A stretch of 64,000 nucleotides of DNA from Mycobacterium sp. NS-7484 (lineage in GTDB: Bacteria; Actinomycetota; Actinomycetes; Mycobacteriales; Mycobacteriaceae), in the NCBI RefSeq assembly GCF_001953975.1, contig NZ_MBEJ01000106.1:1-64000 (forward strand), in the 5' to 3' direction. This document shows positions 1 to 6,686 of the stretch, in pieces. Position numbers and translations under genes: made by a program. The notes below the pieces were generated by a model. It saw only the letters and a program-made list of their open reading frames with translations. It was not told where the DNA came from and made no database searches. The stretch's first letter is position 1. Each line of letters begins with the position of its first letter.

Positions 1-70
1 GGGCGGGCGTGTGAGGGGGTGGGGGGGGGGGGGGGTGGGGGGGGGGCGGCGCGCCGCGGCTCCCCCCCCC
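1..70. other. Homopolymeric G/C edge sequence, probable artefact
   Basis: The first 70 bases are almost entirely G runs followed by a run of nine C. They resemble nothing in the rest of the window. The aztC reading frame entering from position 71 is well conserved right up to the C run and then turns into poly-Gly and Arg/Pro. This pattern is typical of low-quality sequence at a contig end. A genuine simple repeat cannot be ruled out from one sequence. Confidence 0.7.
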
Positions 71-433
71 AACGACGGCATCCGGCGCAGTGCTCTGAGC
101 CAGCTTGGCAGCCCACTCGTCGTAGTGCCCGCCGTTGACGACGACCAACTGCGCGCCCTGGAATTTCGCCGCGTCCGCGGGCGCGGGCTCGAAGTCGTGT
201 GGATCAACCGACGAGCCGGCCACCACCGTCGTCACCGTCGCGCAGTCCCCGGCGAGTTGGGACACGATGTCGCCCCACTGGTCGACGCTGACGACGACGT
301 TGACCGGGGTGGCCGGGCAGTTTCCGGCCGATTGGGCACCGGTGGTCTCACCCGAGCCGCAGGCGACGAGGGTGAACGGCGCGGCCAGCAGAAAGGCAGC
401 GGCCGAAGTGCGCAGGTTCAGACGTGAAAGCAC
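71..433 (-). CDS. aztC: Zinc ABC transporter substrate-binding lipoprotein AztC (3' end missing)
   Basis: Partial gene; only about 121 codons of a protein usually near 300 residues are present before the sequence degenerates at the window edge. The N-terminus is a lipoprotein signal (Arg residues, hydrophobic core AAAFLLAAPFTL, lipobox LVAC-G). The mature part reads like a cluster-9 metal solute-binding protein: VNVVVSVDQWGDIVSQLAG, then SSVDPHDFEPAPAD with the conserved metal-ligand His. I chose the GTG at 433 because it gives a clean signal peptide. An in-frame ATG at 457 is an alternative with an odd hydrophobic head. It diverges from the CobW-like GTPase gene, and a Zur-like box lies between them, overlapping a possible TTGAAA-16-TATCAT promoter. 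The call AztC rather than ZnuA rests partly on the aztD gene nearby. No aztA/aztB is in the window. Confidence 0.8.
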
Positions 434-483
434 GGCGATAACGATAACCGTTTGCATTATGCGTTGCACATCCAGATGATAGC

Positions 484-506
484 TTATTGATAATGATTTT
501 CAATAA
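484..506. promoter_or_regulatory. Zur (FurB)-like operator between aztC and the CobW GTPase gene
   Basis: A 23-bp element has perfect 7-bp arms TTATTGA and TCAATAA around a 9-bp centre. The inner 15-mer TGATAATGATTTTCA (488-502) is a 12/15 palindrome of the type bound by mycobacterial Zur. It ends just before the AAGGAG ribosome-binding site of the GTPase gene (ATG 515) and overlaps the likely -35 of the divergent aztC, so one operator could control both. Binding is inferred from similarity and gene context. Confidence 0.75.
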
Positions 507-514
507 GGAGCGCG

Positions 515-1645
515 ATGTCCGACCTGCTGCCCGTCACCGTCCTGTCCGGCTTCCTCGGGGCAGGCAAGACCACACTGCTCAACCACATCCTGGCCAACCG
601 CGAGGGCAAACGGGTCGCCGTGATCGTCAACGACATGAGCGAGGTCAACATCGACGCCGCACTGATCGCCGGGCAAGGACACCTCGACCGGACCGAGGAG
701 AAACTGGTCGAGCTCACCAACGGATGCATCTGCTGCACGCTGCGCGAGGATCTCGTGGAGGCGGTCGGGGAGCTGGCTCGACAGGGACGCTTCGACCAAC
801 TGGTGATCGAATCGACCGGCATCTCCGAACCCATGCCCGTCGCGGCGACCTTCAGCTGGGAGTTCGGCGACGGCTTCCGGCTCGGCGATCTGGCCCGGCT
901 GGACACGTTGGTCACCGTGGTGGACGCCTCGACGTTCCTGACCGAGGTGGTCCGCGGCGACGCGTTGGCCGAGCGCGAGATGACCGCAGGCCCCGGAGAC
1001 GGCCGCAACGTGGCGGATCTGCTGGTCGACCAGGTGGAGTTCGCCGATGTCATCCTGCTCAACAAAACCGATCTGGTCAGTGCCGAACGGCTCGGCGCGG
1101 TCGAGGCGGTGGTTCGCAAGCTCAACCCGCGCGCACGGCTGCTGCACACCGCACACGGCGTGGTCGATCTCGGCGAGGTCCTCGACACGGGCTTGTTCGA
1201 CCCACTCGCCGCAGCCGAGGCGCCCGGCTGGGACGAGGAGATCGCCGAGGGGCACACTCCCGAGACCGAGGAGTACGGAATCTGTTCGACGACGTTTCGG
1301 GCCGATCGCCCGTTTCATCCGCAGCGACTTGCCGAAGTGCTCGAACAGGTGCGAGGCCTGTTGCGCAGCAAGGGTTTCTGCTGGATCGCCAGCCGGCCGT
1401 CGATCGCGGCGATCTGGTCACAGGCCGGCCCCAACCTGGTGATCGAGCCGGCCCAGTATTGGTCGGGTACCGAGATCACGCCGGGTCAGGAGATCGTGTT
1501 CATCGGGATCAAGCTCGACCAGGAGGCCGTCGACGCACTTCTGCGCAGCGCCCTGCTGACGGATGCCGAACTGGCCGAGGGTGAGCCGGCATGGATGGGC
1601 TATCCCGATCCGCTACCGGCCTGGAACGTCACGCACTCGCACTGA
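515..1645 (+). CDS. COG0523/CobW-family GTPase, putative zinc metallochaperone
   Basis: 376 residues. The P-loop is GFLGAGKT at residues 12-19 and the family hallmark GCICC follows (Cys71, Cys73, Cys74). The CobW C-terminal domain begins near residue 255 and the chain ends with a short His motif (THSH). In this family GTP hydrolysis drives delivery of a metal, usually Zn2+, to client proteins. Members placed under Zur control act in zinc starvation. The start is supported by AAGGAG 5-10 bases upstream, directly behind a Zur-like box. The gene is transcribed away from aztC and faces aztD. Its client is unknown. The much more degenerate CobW homologue Mrf is encoded about 4 kb downstream, so this is the only clearly GTP-competent family member here. 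Confidence 0.9.
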   Translation: MSDLLPVTVLSGFLGAGKTTLLNHILANREGKRVAVIVNDMSEVNIDAALIAGQGHLDRTEEKLVELTNGCICCTLREDLVEAVGELARQGRFDQLVIESTGISEPMPVAATFSWEFGDGFRLGDLARLDTLVTVVDASTFLTEVVRGDALAEREMTAGPGDGRNVADLLVDQVEFADVILLNKTDLVSAERLGAVEAVVRKLNPRARLLHTAHGVVDLGEVLDTGLFDPLAAAEAPGWDEEIAEGHTPETEEYGICSTTFRADRPFHPQRLAEVLEQVRGLLRSKGFCWIASRPSIAAIWSQAGPNLVIEPAQYWSGTEITPGQEIVFIGIKLDQEAVDALLRSALLTDAELAEGEPAWMGYPDPLPAWNVTHSH

Positions 1646-1656
1646 GCGGCCTGCGG

Positions 1657-1728
1657 CCCCACATCGAGATTGTCGCCAGGGACAACATCGCCATCGTTCC
1701 TGTCCCTGAGTGCAATCTCGATGTGGGG
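1657..1728. repeat. Nested inverted repeat (long hairpin) between convergent genes
   Basis: A perfect 16-bp inverted repeat (CCCCACATCGAGATTG at 1657-1672, its complement at 1713-1728) encloses a second 8-bp inverted repeat (CAGGGACA 1677-1684, TGTCCCTG 1701-1708) with a 16-base loop. It lies between the stop of the GTPase gene and the stop of aztD, which converge. No T-run follows on either strand, so it is not a canonical intrinsic terminator. It could be a bidirectional transcript-end hairpin or a small dispersed repeat. Confidence 0.8.
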
Positions 1729-1749
1729 CTGAACCGTTGGTGTGCCCGG

Positions 1750-2916
1750 CTAGTGCTCGTGGCCCACGGTTCCGCTGAGCTCATTGGGCGCCTGATCGAG
1801 CGTCACCGATGTGCCTTTCTCGCCGGATTCGACATCGACCGCGTGAATCTGCCTGGTGGCGGGGTCGGTGACGTACACGTCGTGGCCGCGGGCGAACACG
1901 CTCGGACGGGGCTGCTCCCAGTCCTCGGGTTCGGTCCACGGTTCGACCACCGCGATCGTCTTCAGGGTCTGCCCGGACACCGGATCGACGACGTGGAGAT
2001 TGCCGTCGGTACCCAGGATGAGGCCTTCGCCATGGGGCCCGCGGGCCAGCGACCGGAACGAGTAGCTGACCGACTGCGGGAGGGCGACCAGACGCAACTG
2101 CTTGCTCGCGGTGTCGGCCAGAGAGAAGCGGTTGGGCCGTTCCAGCTCGGCGTCAGGATCGACCTTGTAGTCACCCAGCACCACCGGTGAGTCTTCGTGT
2201 CCGCGAACGGTTCCCACCCGGCCGTAAGGGTCCGGGGCGGTGATCTTGGTGAAGGCGCCGTCGGCGTAGGCCAATACCCCGTTCTCACAACCGAATACCA
2301 GTGTGGACGCTCCCGCGACGGTTTCGCCGTGTAGACCGGGACATTCACCACTGCGGGCGATCTCCCGATCCGAGGCATCAAATGCCACCGCACCACTGCG
2401 CCGGTCGCCGTCGCCCTCGCTGCGCACCCAGCTTCCGTCGTCCAGCACCACCGCGACACCGTGATGCGGTTGCGGCGCCTTCAGATTCCTCATGCGCGGG
2501 GCAGACCCTGCGATGTCATGCGGGTCGAGCGCGATGATCTCGCCCGTCCCCTCGTCGAACAGCACCGTGTGCTCGCCGTGTGTGACGACGTGTCCCGGCT
2601 CGTCGGCCATGAATGTGGTGTCGGTGAACTCGCCCGCCGCGGCGTCGAGCAGCCGGAAACCGTTGTCGGCGGACACCAGCACGTGCGCATCGTCGCCGGC
2701 CGGATTGACCCGGAGGAAGCCATCCGCCGGGAGGTCTGCCTTGACCTGCAGGCTGTTGCCGTCCAGTACATACAGCCCGCCGTCGTAGGTGACCACCAGC
2801 GGATCGGCTATTGGTTCGCGCGCCTCGCGTTGCGGTTCGCCGCCACCGCAGCCGGCCAGCGCCGCCGCCAGTGTCAGTGCCCCGGCGGGCACGAGAACCT
2901 TCAATGATTTCGGCAC
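1750..2916 (-). CDS. aztD: Zinc metallochaperone lipoprotein AztD
   Basis: 388 residues. A lipoprotein signal peptide with lipobox LAGC-G is followed by a series of short repeats of beta-propeller type (for example VTYDGGLYVLDGNSLQVKA and GTDGNLHVVDPVSGQTLK). His-rich spots occur at HVVTHGEH, PQPHHGV and the C-terminal GHEH. This matches AztD, a periplasmic zinc chaperone that hands Zn2+ to the AztC binding protein. I place the start at the GTG at 2916, preceded by AAGGAGAAC; an upstream in-frame start at 2976 would run through the Zur-like box. Divergent from bluB. The partner aztC lies 1.3 kb away in the same orientation, with the CobW GTPase gene inserted between in the opposite direction. 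Confidence 0.85.
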   Translation of the reverse strand: MPKSLKVLVPAGALTLAAALAGCGGGEPQREAREPIADPLVVTYDGGLYVLDGNSLQVKADLPADGFLRVNPAGDDAHVLVSADNGFRLLDAAAGEFTDTTFMADEPGHVVTHGEHTVLFDEGTGEIIALDPHDIAGSAPRMRNLKAPQPHHGVAVVLDDGSWVRSEGDGDRRSGAVAFDASDREIARSGECPGLHGETVAGASTLVFGCENGVLAYADGAFTKITAPDPYGRVGTVRGHEDSPVVLGDYKVDPDAELERPNRFSLADTASKQLRLVALPQSVSYSFRSLARGPHGEGLILGTDGNLHVVDPVSGQTLKTIAVVEPWTEPEDWEQPRPSVFARGHDVYVTDPATRQIHAVDVESGEKGTSVTLDQAPNELSGTVGHEH

Positions 2917-2970
2917 ATGTTCTCCTTCCCTCGCACCGAACCGTTCAGCGCTCCAAACTCCTATCATTAA

Positions 2971-2985
2971 TGACATTCATTTTCA
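2971..2985. promoter_or_regulatory. Zur-like operator between aztD and bluB
   Basis: The 15-mer TGACATTCATTTTCA sits in a local AT-rich patch (about 2961-2990). It shares the TGA-N9-TCA frame and TTTTCA half with the boxes at 488 and 5471; 10 of 15 positions are palindromic. It lies 55 bp upstream of the aztD start and 48 bp upstream of the bluB GTG. Control of aztD is the likely role. Control of bluB is possible but unproven. Confidence 0.65.
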
Positions 2986-3032
2986 ATAAGGTCGGCGTCG
3001 GCGGGATCCGAGGGCCCGCCTAAGCTCGATGC

Positions 3033-3692
3033 GTGTCCGAGCACGCCTTCAGCCCCGACGAGCGTCGCGCCGTCTACCGGGCCATCGCCGAACGTCGCGA
3101 CATGCGCCGGTTCGTCCCGGGCAGCACCGTGGCACCCGAGGTCCTCGGCCGGCTTCTGCAGGCCGCGCACGCCGCACCGAGCGTCGGCCTGATGCAGCCC
3201 TGGCGGTTCATCCGGGTCACCGACGACGCGCTGCGCCGAAAGATCCACGCGCTCGTCGACGAGGAACGCGTGCACACCGCCGATGCGCTGGGCTCCCGCG
3301 GCGAGGAGTTCCTGGCCCTGAAGGTCGAGGGCATCCTCGACTGCGCCGAACTGTTCGTCGTCGCCCTCGGCGAGAACCGTGACCGGCATATCTTCGGCCG
3401 CCGCACGCTGCCCCAGATGGATCTGGCATCGGTGTCGTGCGCGATCCAGAACATGTGGCTGGCCGCGCGCGCCGAGGGCCTCGGCATGGGGTGGGTGTCG
3501 ATTTTCGAACCCCTGCCCCTGGCTCGGCTGATGGGCATGCCCGACGACGCCGAGCCGGTGGCGATCCTGTGCCTGGGTCCGGTGCCCGAGTTCCCGGACC
3601 GGCCGGTGCTGGAGATCGAGCACTGGACCGTCGGCCGACCGCTACCCGAATTCGTCTCGGAGAACAGCTGGCCGTCAGTAGCCGCGCCTTAG
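3033..3692 (+). CDS. bluB: 5,6-dimethylbenzimidazole synthase BluB
   Basis: 219 residues, a flavin-dependent nitroreductase-fold enzyme. In BluB this fold cannibalises reduced FMN with O2 to make 5,6-dimethylbenzimidazole, the lower ligand of cobalamin. The sequence carries RRDMRRFVPG near the N-terminus (FMN phosphate contact), HAAPSVGLMQPWRFI, and the late AIQNMWLAARAEGLGMGWVS segment typical of the family. The GTG start at 3033 lacks an obvious ribosome-binding site, so a leaderless transcript is plausible. pxpA starts 9 bases after its stop, so the two are probably co-transcribed. A Zur-like box is just upstream, an unexpected context for a B12 gene. Confidence 0.88.
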   Translation: MSEHAFSPDERRAVYRAIAERRDMRRFVPGSTVAPEVLGRLLQAAHAAPSVGLMQPWRFIRVTDDALRRKIHALVDEERVHTADALGSRGEEFLALKVEGILDCAELFVVALGENRDRHIFGRRTLPQMDLASVSCAIQNMWLAARAEGLGMGWVSIFEPLPLARLMGMPDDAEPVAILCLGPVPEFPDRPVLEIEHWTVGRPLPEFVSENSWPSVAAP

Positions 3693-3701
3693 GCTGATCG
3701 G

Positions 3702-4463
3702 GTGGCTGGATTCGTCGACCTCAATGCCGATCTGGGCGAGAGCTTCGGCGCCTGGACGCTCGGTGACGACGAGGCCATGTTGCGCCTGGTTACCAGCGCC
3801 AACGTCGCCTGCGGCTTTCACGCCGGCGACCCGGCGCTGCTGCTGCGTACCTGCCGCGGGGCCGCCGAGCGCGGAGTGCGGGTCGGTGCTCAGGTCAGTT
3901 ACCGGGATCTGGCCGGGTTCGGCAGGCGCTTCATCGACGTCACCCCAGAGGACTTGACCGCCGACGTCATCTATCAGATCGGTGCGCTCCAAGCCATCGC
4001 GTATGCCGCCGGGACGGCGGTGACGTACGTCAAACCCCATGGCGCGCTGTACAACACGATCGTCAGCCACCGGGTGCAGGCCGCCGCGGTGGCGGCGGCG
4101 GTCCATGCCGTCGATGCCGGCCTGCCGGTGCTGGGCCTGTCCGGGTCGGTGTTCTTCGAGGAGGCGCGACAGTTGGGTCTGCGCACGGTGGCCGAGGCCT
4201 TCGCCGATCGCGCCTACCAACCCGACGGCACGCTGGTGTCCCGCCGCGAACCCGGCGCCGTGCTGCACGATCCGGCGGCGATCGCCGACCGTGTCGCCAC
4301 GATGGTGACGACGGGCGAGGTGGTCGCGGTCGACGGATCGACAGTACCCATCACCGTGGAATCGGTTTGTGTGCACGGTGATTCACCGGGTGCGGTGAAC
4401 ATCGCCACCGCCGTGCGCGATCGCTTGGCGGCCGAGGGGATCCAGCTGACGCCGTTCAGCTAG
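3702..4463 (+). CDS. pxpA: 5-oxoprolinase subunit PxpA (LamB/YcsF family)
   Basis: 253 residues, full length for the family. Family motifs are VDLNADLGESFGAW at the N-terminus, ANVACGFHAGDP, and VKPHGALYN in the middle. PxpA works with PxpBC to hydrolyse 5-oxoproline to glutamate using ATP. The PxpB/PxpC partners are not in this window. GTG start 9 bases after bluB. Its stop is only 5 bases from the convergent rpsR2 stop, leaving no room for a separate terminator. Confidence 0.88.
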   Translation: MAGFVDLNADLGESFGAWTLGDDEAMLRLVTSANVACGFHAGDPALLLRTCRGAAERGVRVGAQVSYRDLAGFGRRFIDVTPEDLTADVIYQIGALQAIAYAAGTAVTYVKPHGALYNTIVSHRVQAAAVAAAVHAVDAGLPVLGLSGSVFFEEARQLGLRTVAEAFADRAYQPDGTLVSRREPGAVLHDPAAIADRVATMVTTGEVVAVDGSTVPITVESVCVHGDSPGAVNIATAVRDRLAAEGIQLTPFS

Positions 4464-4468
4464 CGAGT

Positions 4469-4732
4469 TCAGGCCGGACCGACCACCGGCAGCAGCGCCA
4501 TCTCCCTGGCGTTCTTGATCGCCGTGGCGACCTGGCGCTGCTGCTGCGGGGTGAGACCGGTGATGCGCCGGGACCGGATCTTGCCCCGCTCGCTGATGAA
4601 CGTGCGCAGCAGGTGGACGTCCTTGTAGTCGACCTCGGTCACCCCGAGGGCCTTCAGCTGATTGCGCCTCGGCTTCTTGAGATCGGTGGCCGGCGGTCGC
4701 TTCTTGGTGTTCTTGCGGGAACTCGTCGCCAT
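4469..4732 (-). CDS. rpsR2: Alternative zinc-independent 30S ribosomal protein bS18 (RpsR2)
   Basis: 87 residues. The S18 core is clear: VDYKDVHLLRTFISERGKI, then QQRQVATAIKNAREMALLP. No cysteine is present, as expected of the C-minus paralogue made in zinc starvation to release the zinc held by the normal C-plus copy. Last gene of the rpmB2-rpmG2-rpsN2-rpsR2 operon. The ATG at 4732 shares one base with the rpsN2 stop (TGATG), which decides the start over upstream in-frame GTG/TTG codons and implies translational coupling. Expected to be Zur-repressed through the box at 5471. Confidence 0.95.
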   Translation of the reverse strand: MATSSRKNTKKRPPATDLKKPRRNQLKALGVTEVDYKDVHLLRTFISERGKIRSRRITGLTPQQQRQVATAIKNAREMALLPVVGPA

Positions 4733-5037
4733 CACCAACTCGACTTCCGTACGCCGGGCAGTTCACCGCGGTGCGCCAGCTCGCGCACCCGGACCCGGGA
4801 CAGCCCGAACTTGCGCAGATGGCCGCGCGGACGGCCGTCGACCGCGTCCCGGTTGCGCAGCCGCACTGGGCTGGAATCCCGCGGCAGGCGTTGCAGCGCC
4901 GAGACTGCCGCGGCTTTCTGCTCGCCGGTGCTGGCCGGATTGCGGATGGCCTCTTTGAGCTCGGCCCGCCGTTCGGCGTAGCGCTCCACGAGCTTTCGAC
5001 GTTGTTCGTTCTTGACGATCTTGGATCGCTTGGCCAT
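4732..5037 (-). CDS. rpsN2: Alternative zinc-independent 30S ribosomal protein uS14 (RpsN2)
   Basis: 101 residues, the long S14 form. It begins MAKRSKIVKNEQRRKLVERY and ends with the RLRNRDAVDGRPRGHLRKFG and SRVRVRELAHRGELPG segments that define S14. It has no cysteine, so it lacks the CxxC...CxxC zinc ribbon. Third gene of the four-gene operon; the ATG overlaps the rpmG2 stop by one base and the stop overlaps the rpsR2 ATG by one base. It substitutes for zinc-binding S14 in the 30S head when zinc is scarce. Confidence 0.95.
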   Translation of the reverse strand: MAKRSKIVKNEQRRKLVERYAERRAELKEAIRNPASTGEQKAAAVSALQRLPRDSSPVRLRNRDAVDGRPRGHLRKFGLSRVRVRELAHRGELPGVRKSSW

Positions 5038-5201
5038 CAGCGCTCCTCTCGGAAGTCGACGTGGCGGCGGATCACCGGGTCGTACTTGCGCAGCACGATC
5101 CGGTCCGGGTCGTTGCGGCGGTTCTTGCGGGTGACGTACGTGTAACCGGTTCCCGCCGTGGACTTCAGCTTCACGATCGGCCGAATATCTGTTCTTGCCA
5201 T
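5037..5201 (-). CDS. rpmG2: Alternative zinc-independent 50S ribosomal protein bL33 (RpmG2)
   Basis: 54 residues. It begins MARTDIRPIVKLKSTAGTGY and continues with YVTRKNRRNDPDRIVLRKYD, diagnostic of L33. All cysteines of the C-plus form are absent. The gene overlaps its neighbours by one base on each side (TGATG), so the four ribosomal genes form a tightly coupled unit. Confidence 0.95.
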   Translation of the reverse strand: MARTDIRPIVKLKSTAGTGYTYVTRKNRRNDPDRIVLRKYDPVIRRHVDFREER

Positions 5202-5437
5202 CAGATCTTCTCCCCCGCACTACGCAGCCGGGCAACCACCGCTTCGATGCCGTCGCGGTCGATCACCTTGATTCCCTTGGCGCTGACCCGAAGTCGGATG
5301 CGACGACCTTCGGTGGGCAGGTAGTACGTCTTGGTCTGGATGTTGGGGTTCCAGCGTCGGCGACTGCGCTTGTGCGAGTGCGACACCGTGTTGCCGAACC
5401 CGGGCGAGCGCCCGGTGACTTGGCAGTGGGCAGACAT
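5201..5437 (-). CDS. rpmB2: Alternative zinc-independent 50S ribosomal protein bL28 (RpmB2)
   Basis: 78 residues, beginning MSAHCQVTGRSPGFGNTVSH and including the L28 segment RRRWNPNIQTKTYYL. One cysteine remains (Cys5) but no CxxC pair, so no zinc site is expected. First gene of the zinc-starvation ribosomal operon. Its ATG is preceded by AGGAGG and by the Zur-like box at 5471-5485, which it shares with the divergent mrf gene. Very close to the M. tuberculosis rpmB2 product as I remember it. Confidence 0.95.
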   Translation of the reverse strand: MSAHCQVTGRSPGFGNTVSHSHKRSRRRWNPNIQTKTYYLPTEGRRIRLRVSAKGIKVIDRDGIEAVVARLRSAGEKI

Positions 5438-5470
5438 CGGCCTCCTTCGGATGGGGTACCCTCACGATAA

Positions 5471-5485
5471 TGACAATCGTTTTCA
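5471..5485. promoter_or_regulatory. Zur-like operator between rpmB2 and mrf
   Basis: TGACAATCGTTTTCA, inside a longer GATAATGACAATCG... element (5466-5487), fits the TGA-N9-TCA pattern with 10 of 15 palindromic positions. It lies 34 bp upstream of rpmB2 and 23 bp upstream of the mrf GTG, in a 70-bp divergent intergenic region. One site could therefore repress the whole set of alternative ribosomal genes in both directions when zinc is plentiful. Confidence 0.8.
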
Positions 5486-5507
5486 ACAACAAATCCGGGG
5501 AGGTGCA

Positions 5508-6686
5508 GTGCGAACCCCTGTAGTGCTGATCGCCGGACAAGGTGACGCCGACGAGGTCGCAGCACAGCTGAGCCGCAAGCCGGGCACGGTCTTGGTGCGC
5601 CACGTGTTCGACGGCCAGGTGGTGTTGCGCACCGTGTCCGACAGCAACAGCACATCCGAACTCGCTCTCGAGCTGGCACACGGCTGCGTCTCCTGCACAG
5701 TGCGCGACGACCTGCTGATCTTGCTGCGGCGCCTGCACCGGCGCGATGACGTGGACCGCATCGTCGTGCAGTTGATGCCCTGGCTGGAAGCCGAACCGGT
5801 GTGCTGGGCCATCAACACCATCCGGGTCCACGTCGGCTCCGGCTACATCGACGGGCCCGCTGCCCGCGACGTCACCATCGACGCGGTGATCGCCTGCCTC
5901 GACGCGACGGTCTGGCTGCAGCAGTCCGTCGGCGACGAGGAACTGCCCGACGGACGCACGGTCGCCCAGGTGGTCGTCGGGCAGGCCGAGTTCGCCGACA
6001 TGCTGGTGCTCAACGAGCCGGACGCCACCACCCTGGCGGTGTTGCGCCGGCTCGCTCCCCGCGCCCGCATCACCGTCGGCCCCGACCGGGTCGAGCTCGG
6101 CCTGGCCCACCTGGAACCGAACAGCCCACGGGGCCGCGCCACCACCCCGCACGATCCGCTGCTCGCCGGTGAACCCCCGCTGGAGCCCGACGATGAGGTC
6201 ATCATCGTGGAGTTCGCCGCGCGCCGGCCGTTCCATCCCACGCGACTGCACGACGCGATAGACCACCTGCTCGACGGCGTCGTGCGCACCCGCGGCCGGG
6301 CCTGGCTGGCCAACCGGCCGTCCGATGTCATGTGGATCGAATCCGCGGGCGGCGGAATGCATTTCAGCAATGCCGGAAAGTGGTTGGTGGCAATGGACGA
6401 CTCCGAGCGCGCCTACACCGACCCCGAACGTCTGGCCGTCGCCGCGATCGACTGGCATCACCAATTCGGTGACCGCCACGTCTCGTTGACCGTGTTGGTC
6501 TGTGGCGCCCGACCCGGCGAGGTGATCGAGGCGCTGCGCGGCGCTCTGCTCACCGACGACGAGCTGGCCCGACCGCACGAGTGGGCCACGTACCCCGACC
6601 CGTTCGGTGACTGGCACGAAGAGCCCTGTCAGCCCGCCGTCGACGAGGCCGCAACATCCGTTCACACAGAAGGCGAATCCCAGTGA
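5508..6686 (+). CDS. mrf: CobW-like ribosome hibernation factor Mrf (Rv0106-type)
   Basis: 392 residues counted from the GTG at 5508, which follows GGGGAGG at 4-10 bases; the open frame extends further upstream but would cross the operator. It aligns end to end with CobW-family proteins and the mycobacterial Rv0106 type: MRTPVVLIAGQG at the start, HGCVSCTVRDDLL at residues 59-71, and a CobW_C domain with FAARRPFHPTRLH. The Walker A lysine loop is absent (GQGDADEVAAQ replaces GxxGxGKT) and the GCxCC metal motif is reduced to GCVSC (Cys60, Cys63). In mycobacteria a protein of this type, encoded with the alternative ribosomal proteins, recruits the hibernation factor Mpy to C-minus ribosomes in zinc starvation. 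Translationally coupled to the L31 gene by a GTGA overlap. The name Mrf is from family knowledge and context. Confidence 0.85.
   Translation: MRTPVVLIAGQGDADEVAAQLSRKPGTVLVRHVFDGQVVLRTVSDSNSTSELALELAHGCVSCTVRDDLLILLRRLHRRDDVDRIVVQLMPWLEAEPVCWAINTIRVHVGSGYIDGPAARDVTIDAVIACLDATVWLQQSVGDEELPDGRTVAQVVVGQAEFADMLVLNEPDATTLAVLRRLAPRARITVGPDRVELGLAHLEPNSPRGRATTPHDPLLAGEPPLEPDDEVIIVEFAARRPFHPTRLHDAIDHLLDGVVRTRGRAWLANRPSDVMWIESAGGGMHFSNAGKWLVAMDDSERAYTDPERLAVAAIDWHHQFGDRHVSLTVLVCGARPGEVIEALRGALLTDDELARPHEWATYPDPFGDWHEEPCQPAVDEAATSVHTEGESQ

Noticed and set aside
434..460. A second Zur box directly at the aztC start (GATAACGATAACCG stretch)
   Set aside because: It lacks the TGA-N9-TCA frame shared by the other three boxes.
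11..479. Plus-strand open frames in the first 480 bases
   Set aside because: They run opposite to the AztC signal peptide and metal-binding motif and have no recognisable domain; part lies in the poly-G artefact.
484..1318. Long minus-strand open frames opposite the CobW gene
   Set aside because: They are GC-driven shadows of a gene with clear family motifs and show low-complexity Ser/Arg/Pro composition.
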